From the NCBI GenBank assembly GCA_031549965.1, contig JAVBPB010000120.1, positions 1-56,497 on the forward strand: 56,497 nt of DNA. The letters are read 5' to 3'. Position 1 is the first letter of the stretch. Every line of letters starts with the position of its first letter. A program made the translations under genes and the position numbers. The notes under the pieces were generated by a model, which was not told the DNA's origin, did not search any database, and saw only the letters and a program-made list of their open reading frames with translations. Below are positions 18,401-25,174 of this stretch, one piece after another. Source of the DNA: JAVBPB01 sp031549965 (lineage in GTDB: Bacteria; Bacillota; Clostridia; Lachnospirales; Lachnospiraceae).

Positions 18401-18896
18401 CATATTTTAAACTGTCAAATATATCTTCATCTTCATTCACTTTTAATGTAATAGTATCACCTAATTTATATTCTGATCTTTGCAAAAATACACTGTCTAC
18501 AACACATTCCGTATCCTTCTCCGGCATTCTTCCACTATCTAAAGTTAATAAATTAATTGGTTCCTGCACAGACATTACTTTGACAACAAATTGATTATCA
18601 TTGGTTTTGCAGAAAAAATCCTTAGAATATGAAGGCATTACTTCTTTTACGCCTTCTAAATTAGCTATTGCTTTGACGTCTTCATTAGTAAGACCAAGGG
18701 TACTAAGTACTCTTATATCCATTAAATTACTTTGATCATATTGGGTATCTGCTGATGTTTTCATGTCCGGATCTGTAGAACGAATTCCTGCAAAAAAGGC
18801 TGTCCCCATGGCTACTATCAGAATAATTGAAATAAATCTATTTATTGATTTTTTTATTTCCATATAGAAATCTTTTCTTAACGCTTTCTTTTTCAC
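15468..18896 (-). CDS. FtsX/MacB-type ABC transporter permease with long coiled-coil insert
   Basis: A 1142-residue permease. A single helix (about residues 20-40) is followed by an extracytoplasmic domain (45-255) and a very long Glu/Lys-rich coiled coil (about 255-600) built of heptad-like units such as KIELEDGKVEIEDG. A three-helix FtsX core comes next (about 615-745), then a fourth helix with RNLIRYKKRFFMTVFGIGG near 785, a second extracytoplasmic domain, and a second FtsX core (about 1015-1135). FtsX-type complexes do mechanical work or export across the membrane rather than simple uptake. The GTG at 18896 is preferred because AAGGGGTGG lies 4-12 nt upstream; an ATG at 18914 overlapping the ATPase gene has no such site. 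Substrate unknown. Confidence 0.85.
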   Translation of the reverse strand: MKKKALRKDFYMEIKKSINRFISIILIVAMGTAFFAGIRSTDPDMKTSADTQYDQSNLMDIRVLSTLGLTNEDVKAIANLEGVKEVMPSYSKDFFCKTNDNQFVVKVMSVQEPINLLTLDSGRMPEKDTECVVDSVFLQRSEYKLGDTITLKVNEDEDIFDSLKYDEFTIVGSGTTSYYLSDDKGTSDIGSGEIDSFIMIPKTSFDMPVYTEIYLTVENAIDLTSYTEEYDDCVETVVENIEDISEQRADIRYEEVLSDANEELSEAETKLGDEKAKAEKELEDARIKLADAKIELEDGKVEIEDGLKKIEDGKKEIEEKKQDLLEGKEKLKDSEKEIAEGKVKIKDAERELNSGKEKLNSGEAQLKAGKEKLIKNENELKLARDQYNSGLLSYTKEKEQFEVLKQAYEYQMSQTQIDETQVNTEDPQLNAEMITQYEQSLSQAWEQLESTDKMLSAGEVQLLKGKEELKENEEKLIVAKLEITEGEKKLNASKADIKKYEQQIKDGWKEIEEGEQKILEAEEEIAENEVKLNDAYKDIEEGEQTLLEKNKEYEDGKKEAEEKILDAELKLADAKEEINKIKKPKWYVLDRNTLQTYVEFGQDSDRIGAIGKVFPVVFFLVAALVSLTTMTRMVEEERTQIGTLKALGYSKWDIASKYILYALIATLIGSILGVLIGSKMFPLIIINAYKMLYENLSVAVAPLQLEHSIVSTGIAVLCTTVATVFACYQELMASAAKLMRPAAPKLGKRVFLERMPFIWNHLNFTKKATIRNLIRYKKRFFMTVFGIGGCMALLLVGYGLKDSISSITEIQFNKIFLYDWLIGVNEDADESDKDKLFEYLNNDQHVTGKLKTKEIAIDVGFEKVEKSANLLVLESLDNINSFIVFNDRKTNEKYILSEDGVIITEKLAKLLNVSAGDEMFIKDGEINKLTVKILAVTENYFMHYVYMTPSLYQKLYHETVEYNQVLLITDENGEAFKDQYSEELLNYKAVSSIFHTQTSKSKFGDILGNLDIVMFVLIVSAGGLAFIVLYNLNNININERRRELATIKVLGFYNLEVSEYVFRENILLTLIGSLAGIVMGIFLHRYVILTAEVDMMMFGRNISLASFIISTLLTCLFSVLINISMHFKLIKINMVESLKSIE

Positions 18897-18907
18897 AATG
18901 CCACCCC

Positions 18908-19612
18908 TTACCATTCAATTAAGTCAACAGAAATTGGTTCTGGGTTTATTACCATTTTACTTACTTTACCATTTTTTATTTTGATTACTCGATCTGCCAT
19001 TGGTGTTATAGCAGAGTTATGAGTGATAACTACTACTGTCATTTGTCTTTTTCTACAGGTATCTTGTAATAGTTTTAATATTGCCTTTCCTGTATTATAA
19101 TCCAATGCTCCTGTTGGCTCATCACATAATAATAGTTTTGGATTCTTTGCCAAAGCTCTTGCAATTGCCACTCTTTGTTGCTCTCCTCCTGATAACTGAG
19201 CTGGAAAGTTAAGAAGTCTCTCTCCAAGTCCTACATCTTTTAGAACTTCTTTAGCATCCAATGGGTCTTTACTGATTTGAAGTGCCAGTTCAACATTCTC
19301 TAGGGCTGTAAGGTTTTGAACAAGGTTATAAAACTGGAAAACAAATCCTATGTCGTATCTTCTATATGTAGTTAACTGTCTTTGGTTAAATTTGCTTATA
19401 TCTTCTCCGTCAACTATTATACTTCCCTCGTCACAACTGTCCATGCCCCCAAGTATGTTTAGTACGGTGGTTTTTCCGGCACCGCTTGGGCCTACAATTA
19501 CTACAAATTCTCCCTTTTCTATGTTAAATTCAACACCATCTGTTGCATTGATTGTTACTTCTCCCATTTTGTAACGCTTTATAATGTTTTTTGCTTCAAC
19601 AAATGAACTCAT
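18908..19612 (-). CDS. ABC transporter ATP-binding protein (LolD/MacB/FtsE type)
   Basis: A 234-residue ATPase that pairs with the FtsX-type permease encoded next. Walker A is VGPSGAGKTTVLNILGG near residue 40, the signature is LSGGEQQRVAIARALAKNP near 144, Walker B is LLLCDEPTGALD near 164, and the H-loop is VVVITHNSAI. The GGMDSCDEGSI and RRYDIGFVFQFYNL segments are characteristic of the MacB/LolD group. Its stop overlaps the alternative start of the permease gene, so the pair is coupled. A perfect inverted repeat lies in its leader and may control the operon. Confidence 0.92.
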   Translation of the reverse strand: MSSFVEAKNIIKRYKMGEVTINATDGVEFNIEKGEFVVIVGPSGAGKTTVLNILGGMDSCDEGSIIVDGEDISKFNQRQLTTYRRYDIGFVFQFYNLVQNLTALENVELALQISKDPLDAKEVLKDVGLGERLLNFPAQLSGGEQQRVAIARALAKNPKLLLCDEPTGALDYNTGKAILKLLQDTCRKRQMTVVVITHNSAITPMADRVIKIKNGKVSKMVINPEPISVDLIEW

Positions 19613-19637
19613 TATTATCTCCTTTTTTGCGGTTTAG

Positions 19638-19681
19638 CTAGTACCCCGTTTTGTAATTTCTTATGCAAAACGGGGTACTAG
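19638..19681. promoter_or_regulatory. Perfect 16-bp inverted repeat in the leader of the ABC exporter operon
   Basis: CTAGTACCCCGTTTTG at 19638-19653 is mirrored exactly by CAAAACGGGGTACTAG at 19666-19681 with a 12-nt spacer. It lies 25 nt ahead of the ATPase start on the minus strand. A T-rich run follows only on the plus strand side, where no gene precedes, so a simple terminator is unlikely. An operator for a dimeric repressor (TetR/PadR-like) or an RNA hairpin in the leader are the candidates. Confidence 0.6.
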
Positions 19682-19847
19682 TATTTTATTTAGTATCCCT
19701 TTTATAGCTTTCTTGTAATTATACCACTTTTTAGATTAATGTCAAAATATATTTATAACACAAGCTAATAATACAACCGGTGATAACTTGACGATGGTTT
19801 TTTATTTTTAGAAAGATATGAGTATTCAAAAAAATCTAAATAAAGAA

Positions 19848-19886
19848 TAGACTGTACAAAATATAAAATTCTTTTGTTACAGTCTA
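19848..19886 (-). terminator. Intrinsic terminator of the pdaA-like gene
   Basis: TAGACTGTA at 19848-19856 pairs with TACAGTCTA at 19878-19886. On the minus strand it follows the stop codon of the deacetylase gene and is followed by TTCTTTATTTAG. Confidence 0.6.
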
Positions 19887-19909
19887 CTTAATTTATTTTT
19901 TATATGTAT

Positions 19910-20749
19910 TTACTTTTCAAGTAATTCTCCCAAGGGTTTAAAGGTATATCCCATGTCTTCCCATCTAGTAAGAAGCTCATCTAAAATTTCTCCATTGGTT
20001 TTTGAAGTATTATGTAGTAGTACAACTGCTCCAGGATGTATTCTTTCTGTCAATTTTTTTAAAGCTTCTTCATGAGTAGGTTGTTTATCCTGATACCAGT
20101 CTACGTACGCAAGACTCCAAAAATAAGTACTATAGCCTAAATCCTGAGCCATCTTTAAGTTTTCTTTGTTATATTTCCCTTGAGGTGGTCTATAGTACAT
20201 AGTTAACTTTTCTCCTGTTATTTCTTCAAAAAGGGTGGCTACATCGTCCATTTCTTTTTGAAATGCTTCCTTCGTTAATATTTTTGACAAATCTGGATGG
20301 TGGTATGTATGATTACCTACTGTATGACCTTCTGCTATCATACGTTTTACCATGTCCGGGGCAGATTCAAGATAATGACCTACTATAAAAAAAGTTGATT
20401 GAATGTTGTGCTTCTTTAATGCATCAAGTATAGGCTCTGTATTACCATTTTCAAAGCCACAATCGAAGGTTAGATATATAACTTTTTCTTCACCCTCACC
20501 TATATAGTATGCATTGTATTTCTTTAATTCTTCTGACGATATGCTGCCTGTTGGCTTTGTTCCTGTCTGACCAAAGCCCAGTCCCCAGTTATCTACCTTC
20601 ATAATCATATTTGAGCTGGTACTTATGGCATCTACTGTATATCCCACGTAATATCCTACAAAGTACATAGCAATGAACAAGAATACGACGGGTATATGCT
20701 TTTTAATATTTATCTCCTTGGCTTTTGTAAAAATAGATGGTTTTTTCAT
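19910..20749 (-). CDS. pdaA: Polysaccharide deacetylase, PdaA-like
   Basis: A 279-residue membrane-anchored carbohydrate esterase family 4 enzyme: one N-terminal helix (about residues 19-37), then the NodB domain from about residue 78. Motifs are VIYLTFDCGFENG (motif 1, catalytic/metal Asp; usual TFDDG reads TFDCG as in PdaA relatives), VGNHTYHHPDLS (metal His-x3-His), YYRPPQGKYN, W-S-AYVDWYQDKQP and GAVVLLHNTS. PdaA removes N-acetyl groups from muramic acid during cortex synthesis, which leads to the muramic-delta-lactam needed for germination; the AYVDW segment is what separates it from generic deacetylases. It appears monocistronic. Confidence 0.8.
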   Translation of the reverse strand: MKKPSIFTKAKEINIKKHIPVVFLFIAMYFVGYYVGYTVDAISTSSNMIMKVDNWGLGFGQTGTKPTGSISSEELKKYNAYYIGEGEEKVIYLTFDCGFENGNTEPILDALKKHNIQSTFFIVGHYLESAPDMVKRMIAEGHTVGNHTYHHPDLSKILTKEAFQKEMDDVATLFEEITGEKLTMYYRPPQGKYNKENLKMAQDLGYSTYFWSLAYVDWYQDKQPTHEEALKKLTERIHPGAVVLLHNTSKTNGEILDELLTRWEDMGYTFKPLGELLEK

Positions 20750-20887
20750 AGCTACTCCTATATATTCTTTTTAGAAATATATTAAGGGAAGTGCTATTTC
20801 ATTCTTAAACTTTGTCTTATTTTATTAACTTGATTAAGTTTATAGTTTCTTTAATGCAAAAAGTTCCTAAAACCTATTCAAAAATAA

Positions 20888-20937
20888 AAAATCTAAAACA
20901 AACATGCCACTCAATAAGCATATTTGTTTTAGATTTT
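20888..20937 (-). terminator. Intrinsic terminator at the end of the GH25-like gene
   Basis: AAATCTAAAACAAA (about 20889-20902) pairs with TTTGTTTTAGATTT (20923-20936). The upstream arm includes the stop codon of the GH25-like gene. T-rich DNA follows on the minus strand. Confidence 0.65.
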
Positions 20938-21688
20938 ATCTATTACTTATTAAAAATTGTTCAAATTCCTCATTGTCACCCATAAAAAGGCTTAAATCTA
21001 CTCTTTCCTCTTCACAATTAATTCCCCTAATCTTGCCACTGTCATTATATAACCAAAAAGCAACAACATTATCACCAAGTAATGAAGGAATTCTTCGTAA
21101 ATCTTTTAAGAAAAACTCATTATTTTTTAACTTTTTTAATCCAAACTTTTCATAGGTTTCATATGTAGTATATATTATAGGATCTACTTTGAAATAAAGT
21201 TTTAACTCTAATAAACATAATTTTAATTCTTGTAAAACCGAATCTTTCCCTCTTTCGTTAAAAGAAATATCAAAAATTACTACCGGCGGGATGTTTAATT
21301 GATAATGTGCAACTGTATTGATAAAATTCTTGGCTTGCATTCTTCCCAAAGTTGCAACTGAAAAAGTATGGCTTGCCCCAACATAAATTTTGTTCATTTT
21401 TGCACCCCATATATTTTGCTCAAATAAAGGATCTGAATATGAACTCCCCTCAGTTGCTTTAATAAATGCATATGTAATACCTTGTTCAGATATAGATTTC
21501 CAGTCTATCTCACCATTTTTTTTAGCTACAGCTATGCCTTTTATATCATAACTTTCAATATTGGGCTTTAAAGAAAAAAACTCTTCACTAAAAAATGTAC
21601 AAATTATAACAAAGATTACTAATACACTAAGTACAGTAATTAATTCAATTTTTCTAATTTTATTAAGTTTCATAAGCATCATCATCAC
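20936..21688 (-). CDS. GH25-fold (lysozyme-like) membrane-anchored protein lacking catalytic residues
   Basis: A 250-residue protein with an N-terminal helix (about residues 13-32) and a GH25 domain (45-240). Fold markers are GEIDWKSISEQGITYAFIKATEGSSYSDP-F-N, AKNFINTV, PPVVIF, PIIYTTYETYEKFG, AFWLYN and the C-terminal RVDLSLFMG. Active GH25 muramidases begin GIDVSxxQG and have PPxxDxE after the fourth strand. Here these read GIAVAKKNG and PPVVIFDIS, so the first Asp is Ala and the catalytic Glu is Ser. It is probably a non-catalytic peptidoglycan-binding derivative. It is transcribed towards pdaA but separated by a terminator. Confidence 0.8.
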   Translation of the reverse strand: MMMMLMKLNKIRKIELITVLSVLVIFVIICTFFSEEFFSLKPNIESYDIKGIAVAKKNGEIDWKSISEQGITYAFIKATEGSSYSDPLFEQNIWGAKMNKIYVGASHTFSVATLGRMQAKNFINTVAHYQLNIPPVVIFDISFNERGKDSVLQELKLCLLELKLYFKVDPIIYTTYETYEKFGLKKLKNNEFFLKDLRRIPSLLGDNVVAFWLYNDSGKIRGINCEEERVDLSLFMGDNEEFEQFLISNR

Positions 21689-21924
21689 CAGTTAATATAC
21701 CCATTCTATTATATTCAAAAAACAAATCTAAAGTTATTATTTCATGTGTATTATTCAAGTTTGACAAGTAATTAGTCCTAATAATTAAATTAAGCTTTAA
21801 TCTCTTAATTCAAACCAATTATTGGTATTCAACTAAGAAGTTAAAGCTTAACTAAAAGATAAATAACACTTAACATCTCTACAAGATATTGTAATAAATA
21901 AATTATGAAATGTATAAGTTTATC

Positions 21925-22093
21925 TTTTTATAATCTTCAGTCCTCAATAAGGGCCACCTGATAGGGCAGATGAACGCATCGTAAACCGGGCATGGTATTT
22001 ACATAGTGATGCACAACTCTATATTTCTTTATTCGCACATTTTAGGTTATTTTAGGTTAATAAGCTATTTGGTCAGAATAGCTCTTTTTTTTT
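21925..22093 (+). ncRNA. Candidate independent structured RNA of unknown class
   Basis: A gene-free stretch (21689-22333) holds a plus-strand transcription unit: a plausible promoter TTGTAA (21889-21894), 18-nt spacer, TATAAG (21913-21918); a GC-richer core at 21938-22035; and a terminator (AGCTATT 22063-22069 with AATAGCT 22077-22083, then nine Ts). The core folds as ATAGGG with CTCTAT, an asymmetric loop, GCATC with GATGC, then GTAAA with TTTAC and CC with GG around GGGCAT. There is a faint likeness to c-di-GMP-II aptamers (GATGAA ... AAACCGGGCA) but no gene follows on this strand, so a riboswitch is not supported. Confidence 0.35.
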
Positions 22094-22153
22094 GTAGTTG
22101 CTTTCACCCAAACCTAACAGGTAGCTTATTCAAGACTGAAAATTATTTACGTA

Positions 22154-22239
22154 ATTGAAAGTATTAATCAATGTATTGATTAGATACGGGAAAATTGATT
22201 ATACGATTATATTTTATTTTTTTGATTAATACTTTCAAT
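22154..22239. repeat. 18-bp perfect inverted repeat with 50-nt spacer
   Basis: ATTGAAAGTATTAATCAA at 22154-22171 is mirrored exactly by TTGATTAATACTTTCAAT at 22222-22239. The spacer is AT-rich and codes for nothing recognisable. It could be the ends of a miniature mobile element, a minus-strand transcript hairpin downstream of the secreted protein gene, or a protein-binding site. Confidence 0.55.
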
Positions 22240-22333
22240 TCATTTATTGTTAATATCCCTTCATCGCTTTCAATTATACCTTTATCGCATAAAAGAAAGC
22301 ACACACTCAATAATATTCACGCTCCCACAATGA

Positions 22334-22897
22334 TTATTGAGCTTTTAATCCCTCAGTACATGTTGATACTGATTCAAACAATCCATTATGACTAACTGCA
22401 TGTGAGCCAGATACTCTGTAATAAGCCCCTACTTGTACAGAATATAGCACTTCACCAGTAGCTACAGATGCATTAGAACTTGAAAAATCATGACTACCTA
22501 TTGTAGTCCAACTACCATTTACCAGTTTTTCAAGTGATATTGATGTCATTATACTACTAACTTTGGTTGTAGAAGTTGTAGCTCCATATATTACCATTGT
22601 TCCTGGTGAATACACAGATATTGTAGTTCTACCTGACATTAAATATAAGCTATTAGTCTGCATAGTACCTGGTTTAGCTGGAATTTTAAAATAGGTAGAA
22701 GCACTATCTTCTAAATATGTAATTTCTTCACCTGTTGTTGTAGAATCTCCTACAACTTGAATTCCATCTTCACCAAGATAAAATACAATGCTGTCATCTG
22801 CAACATTCGTTGAACTTGACTCAGCAGCTTGTACTGGCAACATTGTTGTAGTAAGTAAAAACGCAATTGCCATAATAAAAATCTTGAATTTCTTCAT
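22334..22897 (-). CDS. Small secreted protein of unknown function
   Basis: A 187-residue exported protein with a clear signal peptide (KKFKIFIMAIAFLLTTTMLPVQA-A, cleavage near residue 25) and a Ser/Thr-rich all-beta mature part. The segments GRTTISVYSPGTMVIYGAT, SLEKLVNGSWTTIGS and YYRVSGSHAVSHNG resemble a family of small clostridial secreted proteins of unknown function (DUF6147-like from memory, not verified). I chose the ATG at 22897 because AGGAGG lies just upstream. It is 77 nt downstream of the anti-sigma-like gene on the same strand and may be its co-transcribed partner or a target of the regulon. Confidence 0.7.
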   Translation of the reverse strand: MKKFKIFIMAIAFLLTTTMLPVQAAESSSTNVADDSIVFYLGEDGIQVVGDSTTTGEEITYLEDSASTYFKIPAKPGTMQTNSLYLMSGRTTISVYSPGTMVIYGATTSTTKVSSIMTSISLEKLVNGSWTTIGSHDFSSSNASVATGEVLYSVQVGAYYRVSGSHAVSHNGLFESVSTCTEGLKAQ

Positions 22898-22974
22898 TAA
22901 TGTCCTCCTTTCTTTTTTTCTTACACTATTAAAACGTATGAGACTCAAAAAAATTACAAGAATTTTAAACTTTT

Positions 22975-23964
22975 TTAAAAATATTTTAAACTTTTTATTA
23001 TCTTGACAAATTCCTCAAAATCCATTCTTGCTTGTATCTCATAATATGCATTGTTTATTTCCATACCAACTGAATATAAGCTATTATTATTCTCATCTTT
23101 AATTTCATAAATCTCAATGGTCTTATTAAGCCAAACAATCTCACATTCTTCAATCATCTTTCCATCCATAGTTACCATCGCATGTTTTGAATTTCTGGCA
23201 ATTGATTGATAAAGTAATAAATTGCTATCATTTTGAGTAAAAACAATCATTGAGTTACCAGATAACTTACTAACAAAATAATTATCAAATAAAAATCCTT
23301 CTGGTCTATAGCCTAACTTAATAGGTTTTATTCCTAATTCATCTTTTATTTCTTGATAAGCTAAACCAAGTTCGTCCTTATAAGATGTACTATTCTCATC
23401 ATCACTACTTATATAAATTACTGAATCATTACCCTTAGAATTGGTTAACTTCTCAAAAACATAATTTCTTGACCCTTGAGTACTTAGTGTAGCACCCAAA
23501 CTTAATACGATAATAACTGCTACTAAAAAGAAAACTCTCTTCTTTTTCCTAACTCTTCTATATGTAACTTTCTTACTATCCCTAAACTTATCAAATCTAA
23601 CCAGATTTCTATTGGATAATTGATTAGCCAGTTGCTTTATTTCATCATGAGTCCATTCTTTATCTGATTTAGACATTTCCTCGGCTAATAGTAAATCAAA
23701 CTCATCCTCTGACGACTCTAAAGAATTATATTCATTCTTACTAAGCTCGTCCATATCTTCAATAGATTCTTTAATAATTTGTTTTACCCTTTCATTCGTT
23801 GTTCTGTTTTCATAATCGCTTGCTCGTAATAATATATTAGTTAAGACTTGCTCTGGATCCTCAAAACTGTAGCTAAAGTCATCTTCCTCTACTTCTTCAA
23901 GGATACTGCTTGATTTACTTTTCAAACCATCACCAATAAGCTTTAAACCACTATTTCCACTCAT
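22975..23964 (-). CDS. Membrane-anchored anti-sigma-like protein with DUF4367-type C-terminal domain
   Basis: A 329-residue bitopic protein. The N-terminal part (1-140) is cytosolic and acidic, with helical segments EDPEQVLTNILLRASDYEN and EWTHDEIKQLANQLSNRN. A basic RRVRKKKR patch precedes one membrane helix (about residues 145-162). The outer part ends in a DUF4367-like domain (about 215-328; markers LGYRPEGFLFDNYF, LLLYQS, MIEECEIVWLNKTIEIYEI and YEIQARMDFEEFVKIIKSL). This layout is common for clostridial anti-sigma factors next to ECF sigma genes. The divergent neighbour at 24341 is a sigma-like gene, so it probably sequesters that sigma factor. AGGAGG precedes the ATG. Confidence 0.75.
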   Translation of the reverse strand: MSGNSGLKLIGDGLKSKSSSILEEVEEDDFSYSFEDPEQVLTNILLRASDYENRTTNERVKQIIKESIEDMDELSKNEYNSLESSEDEFDLLLAEEMSKSDKEWTHDEIKQLANQLSNRNLVRFDKFRDSKKVTYRRVRKKKRVFFLVAVIIVLSLGATLSTQGSRNYVFEKLTNSKGNDSVIYISSDDENSTSYKDELGLAYQEIKDELGIKPIKLGYRPEGFLFDNYFVSKLSGNSMIVFTQNDSNLLLYQSIARNSKHAMVTMDGKMIEECEIVWLNKTIEIYEIKDENNNSLYSVGMEINNAYYEIQARMDFEEFVKIIKSLKYF

Positions 23965-24340
23965 AGGGTATCCTCCTTTTATAGACCTCTTTAATGTTAC
24001 ATAATCTTTGAAATTAAAGGAGGATCTAAAAACTTGGAATCATTCGACAAAATTCTTTTATCACTCCATTTAACGTATGTAATAACAAACATAAAACAAT
24101 AATTTTGTCAAAGTATTCTTTACAACATGATGTTTCATAAAAGTTAATCTTTTATATATTGTATCTCATTTTTTTTGTTTTGGCAAGTGTCAGAATTTAC
24201 GATATATTTATAATACCATATATTGGCAAAAAAAGCAATAATAAATATTAAATATTTTTTAAAATATTACTGTTGCAATTTGTAATTTTATGTAGTAAGC
24301 TTTAAATTGTATAAATCAAATAAAGAAGGGGATAATTATT
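23965..24340. promoter_or_regulatory. Divergent regulatory region between anti-sigma and sigma genes
   Basis: 376 nt without a gene between two divergent starts. On the plus strand TTGTAA (24280-24285), 17 nt, TAAATT (24303-24308) is a weak possible promoter for the sigma gene. The rest is AT-rich with no hairpin or repeat that I can support. Confidence 0.35.
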
Positions 24341-24811
24341 ATGGACTCATTTGAAGTATCTAAAGAAGAATTAGAGAGAATCTACACTTTGTATCGTAAA
24401 ACTGTGTATAGAATGGCAAAAACAATATTAAAGTGTCAGTTTACTGCTACCCACATTACAGAAAAATCATTCGTATTATTACATAATTATTGGACTTCAC
24501 CAAAAACTGATGAAGAACTTAGAGATTATCTGTTAATGATATCCGCAGAGCTATCATTGGAAACACACAAAGCTTTTACTAGTCTTTCAGACCCTGATGT
24601 AAAGGAACACTTTGATACCATACACCAAGAGATACTTAGCATGCCAACGCCTTACCGCGAAGCACTAATGTATACCTTATTACTTAAGATGACACACGTA
24701 GACGCCTGTGAAATGATGGGAGTTAATAGAAGTTTATTTAGAGTACATCTTTACCGAGGTCAAGAAATGCTACGTCAAAAATATGGGGAAAACTACGTAA
24801 AGTTAGTATAA
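24341..24811 (+). CDS. ECF-type RNA polymerase sigma factor
   Basis: A 156-residue sigma-70-family protein of ECF size. A region-2-like N-terminus (about residues 8-75, ELERIYTLYRKTVYRMAKTILK) is weakly conserved. Region 4 (about 90-150) is clearer: EILSMPTPYREALMYTLLLKMTHVDACEMMGV then NRSLFRVHLYRGQEMLRQKYG, a helix-turn-helix of the type that binds the -35 element. It is divergent from a membrane protein with anti-sigma layout, which suggests a sigma/anti-sigma pair responding to an envelope signal. GAAGGGGAT precedes the ATG, and a strong hairpin terminator follows. Confidence 0.75.
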   Translation: MDSFEVSKEELERIYTLYRKTVYRMAKTILKCQFTATHITEKSFVLLHNYWTSPKTDEELRDYLLMISAELSLETHKAFTSLSDPDVKEHFDTIHQEILSMPTPYREALMYTLLLKMTHVDACEMMGVNRSLFRVHLYRGQEMLRQKYGENYVKLV

Positions 24812-24860
24812 TAACTAAAATCATTATAATAGTTCCATTATAATAAGAATATGTTTTTAA

Positions 24861-24913
24861 GAGGCCACTGAAAAATTAATTTACCGTGTTGAAAGTACTT
24901 TTTCAGTGTCCTC
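24861..24913 (+). terminator. Intrinsic terminator after the sigma factor gene
   Basis: GAGG-CACTGAAAAA at 24861-24875 pairs with TTTTTCAGTG-CCTC at 24899-24913. It ends the sigma gene transcript. Its GAGGCCACTGAAAAATT arm resembles the hairpin upstream of the ytvI-like gene (1589-1638). Confidence 0.7.
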
Positions 24914-24987
24914 TGTTTAAATTCAATAAAAAATCATCTTGTTAAAATATATTATACATTGTTGTTTTAGAATGATTTATAGATATA

Positions 24988-25165
24988 TTATTCTTCAATT
25001 ATTTCATTTTGTGTTCCTGTTTCTTCTATATAAATGTTGTATTGAAAATTATTTATATCCTGCTTCAGATTTTTATTGTTATTTAATGTTTTAATAACTT
25101 TTTATTTTTTAGTAATTCTTCTACATTTTCCTTTTCAAACTCTTTTCCAAATTTAGTTTTATAAA
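24988..25165 (-). pseudogene. Possible decayed gene fragment downstream of the DUF3793 gene
   Basis: Translating the minus strand gives a protein-like tail in two frames: KFGKEFEKENVEELLKNKK in one and KNLKQDINNFQYNIYIEE, ending before a stop at 24990-24988, in another. Stops and a frame change separate them. The composition looks like former coding sequence, but I cannot name the family and chance AT-rich reading is possible. Confidence 0.3.
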
Positions 25166-25174
25166 ACTAATATA

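Noticed and set aside
21938..22035. SRP (4.5S-like) RNA
   Set aside because: A stretch resembling GCAGATGA-CGC and CCGGGCATGG recalls the 3' part of SRP RNA, but the invariant core GGTCCGGAAGGAAGCAGC is absent, so the call is not supported.
22195..22395. 66-residue plus-strand gene
   Set aside because: It overlaps an inverted repeat and the end of a solid minus-strand gene, with low-complexity composition.
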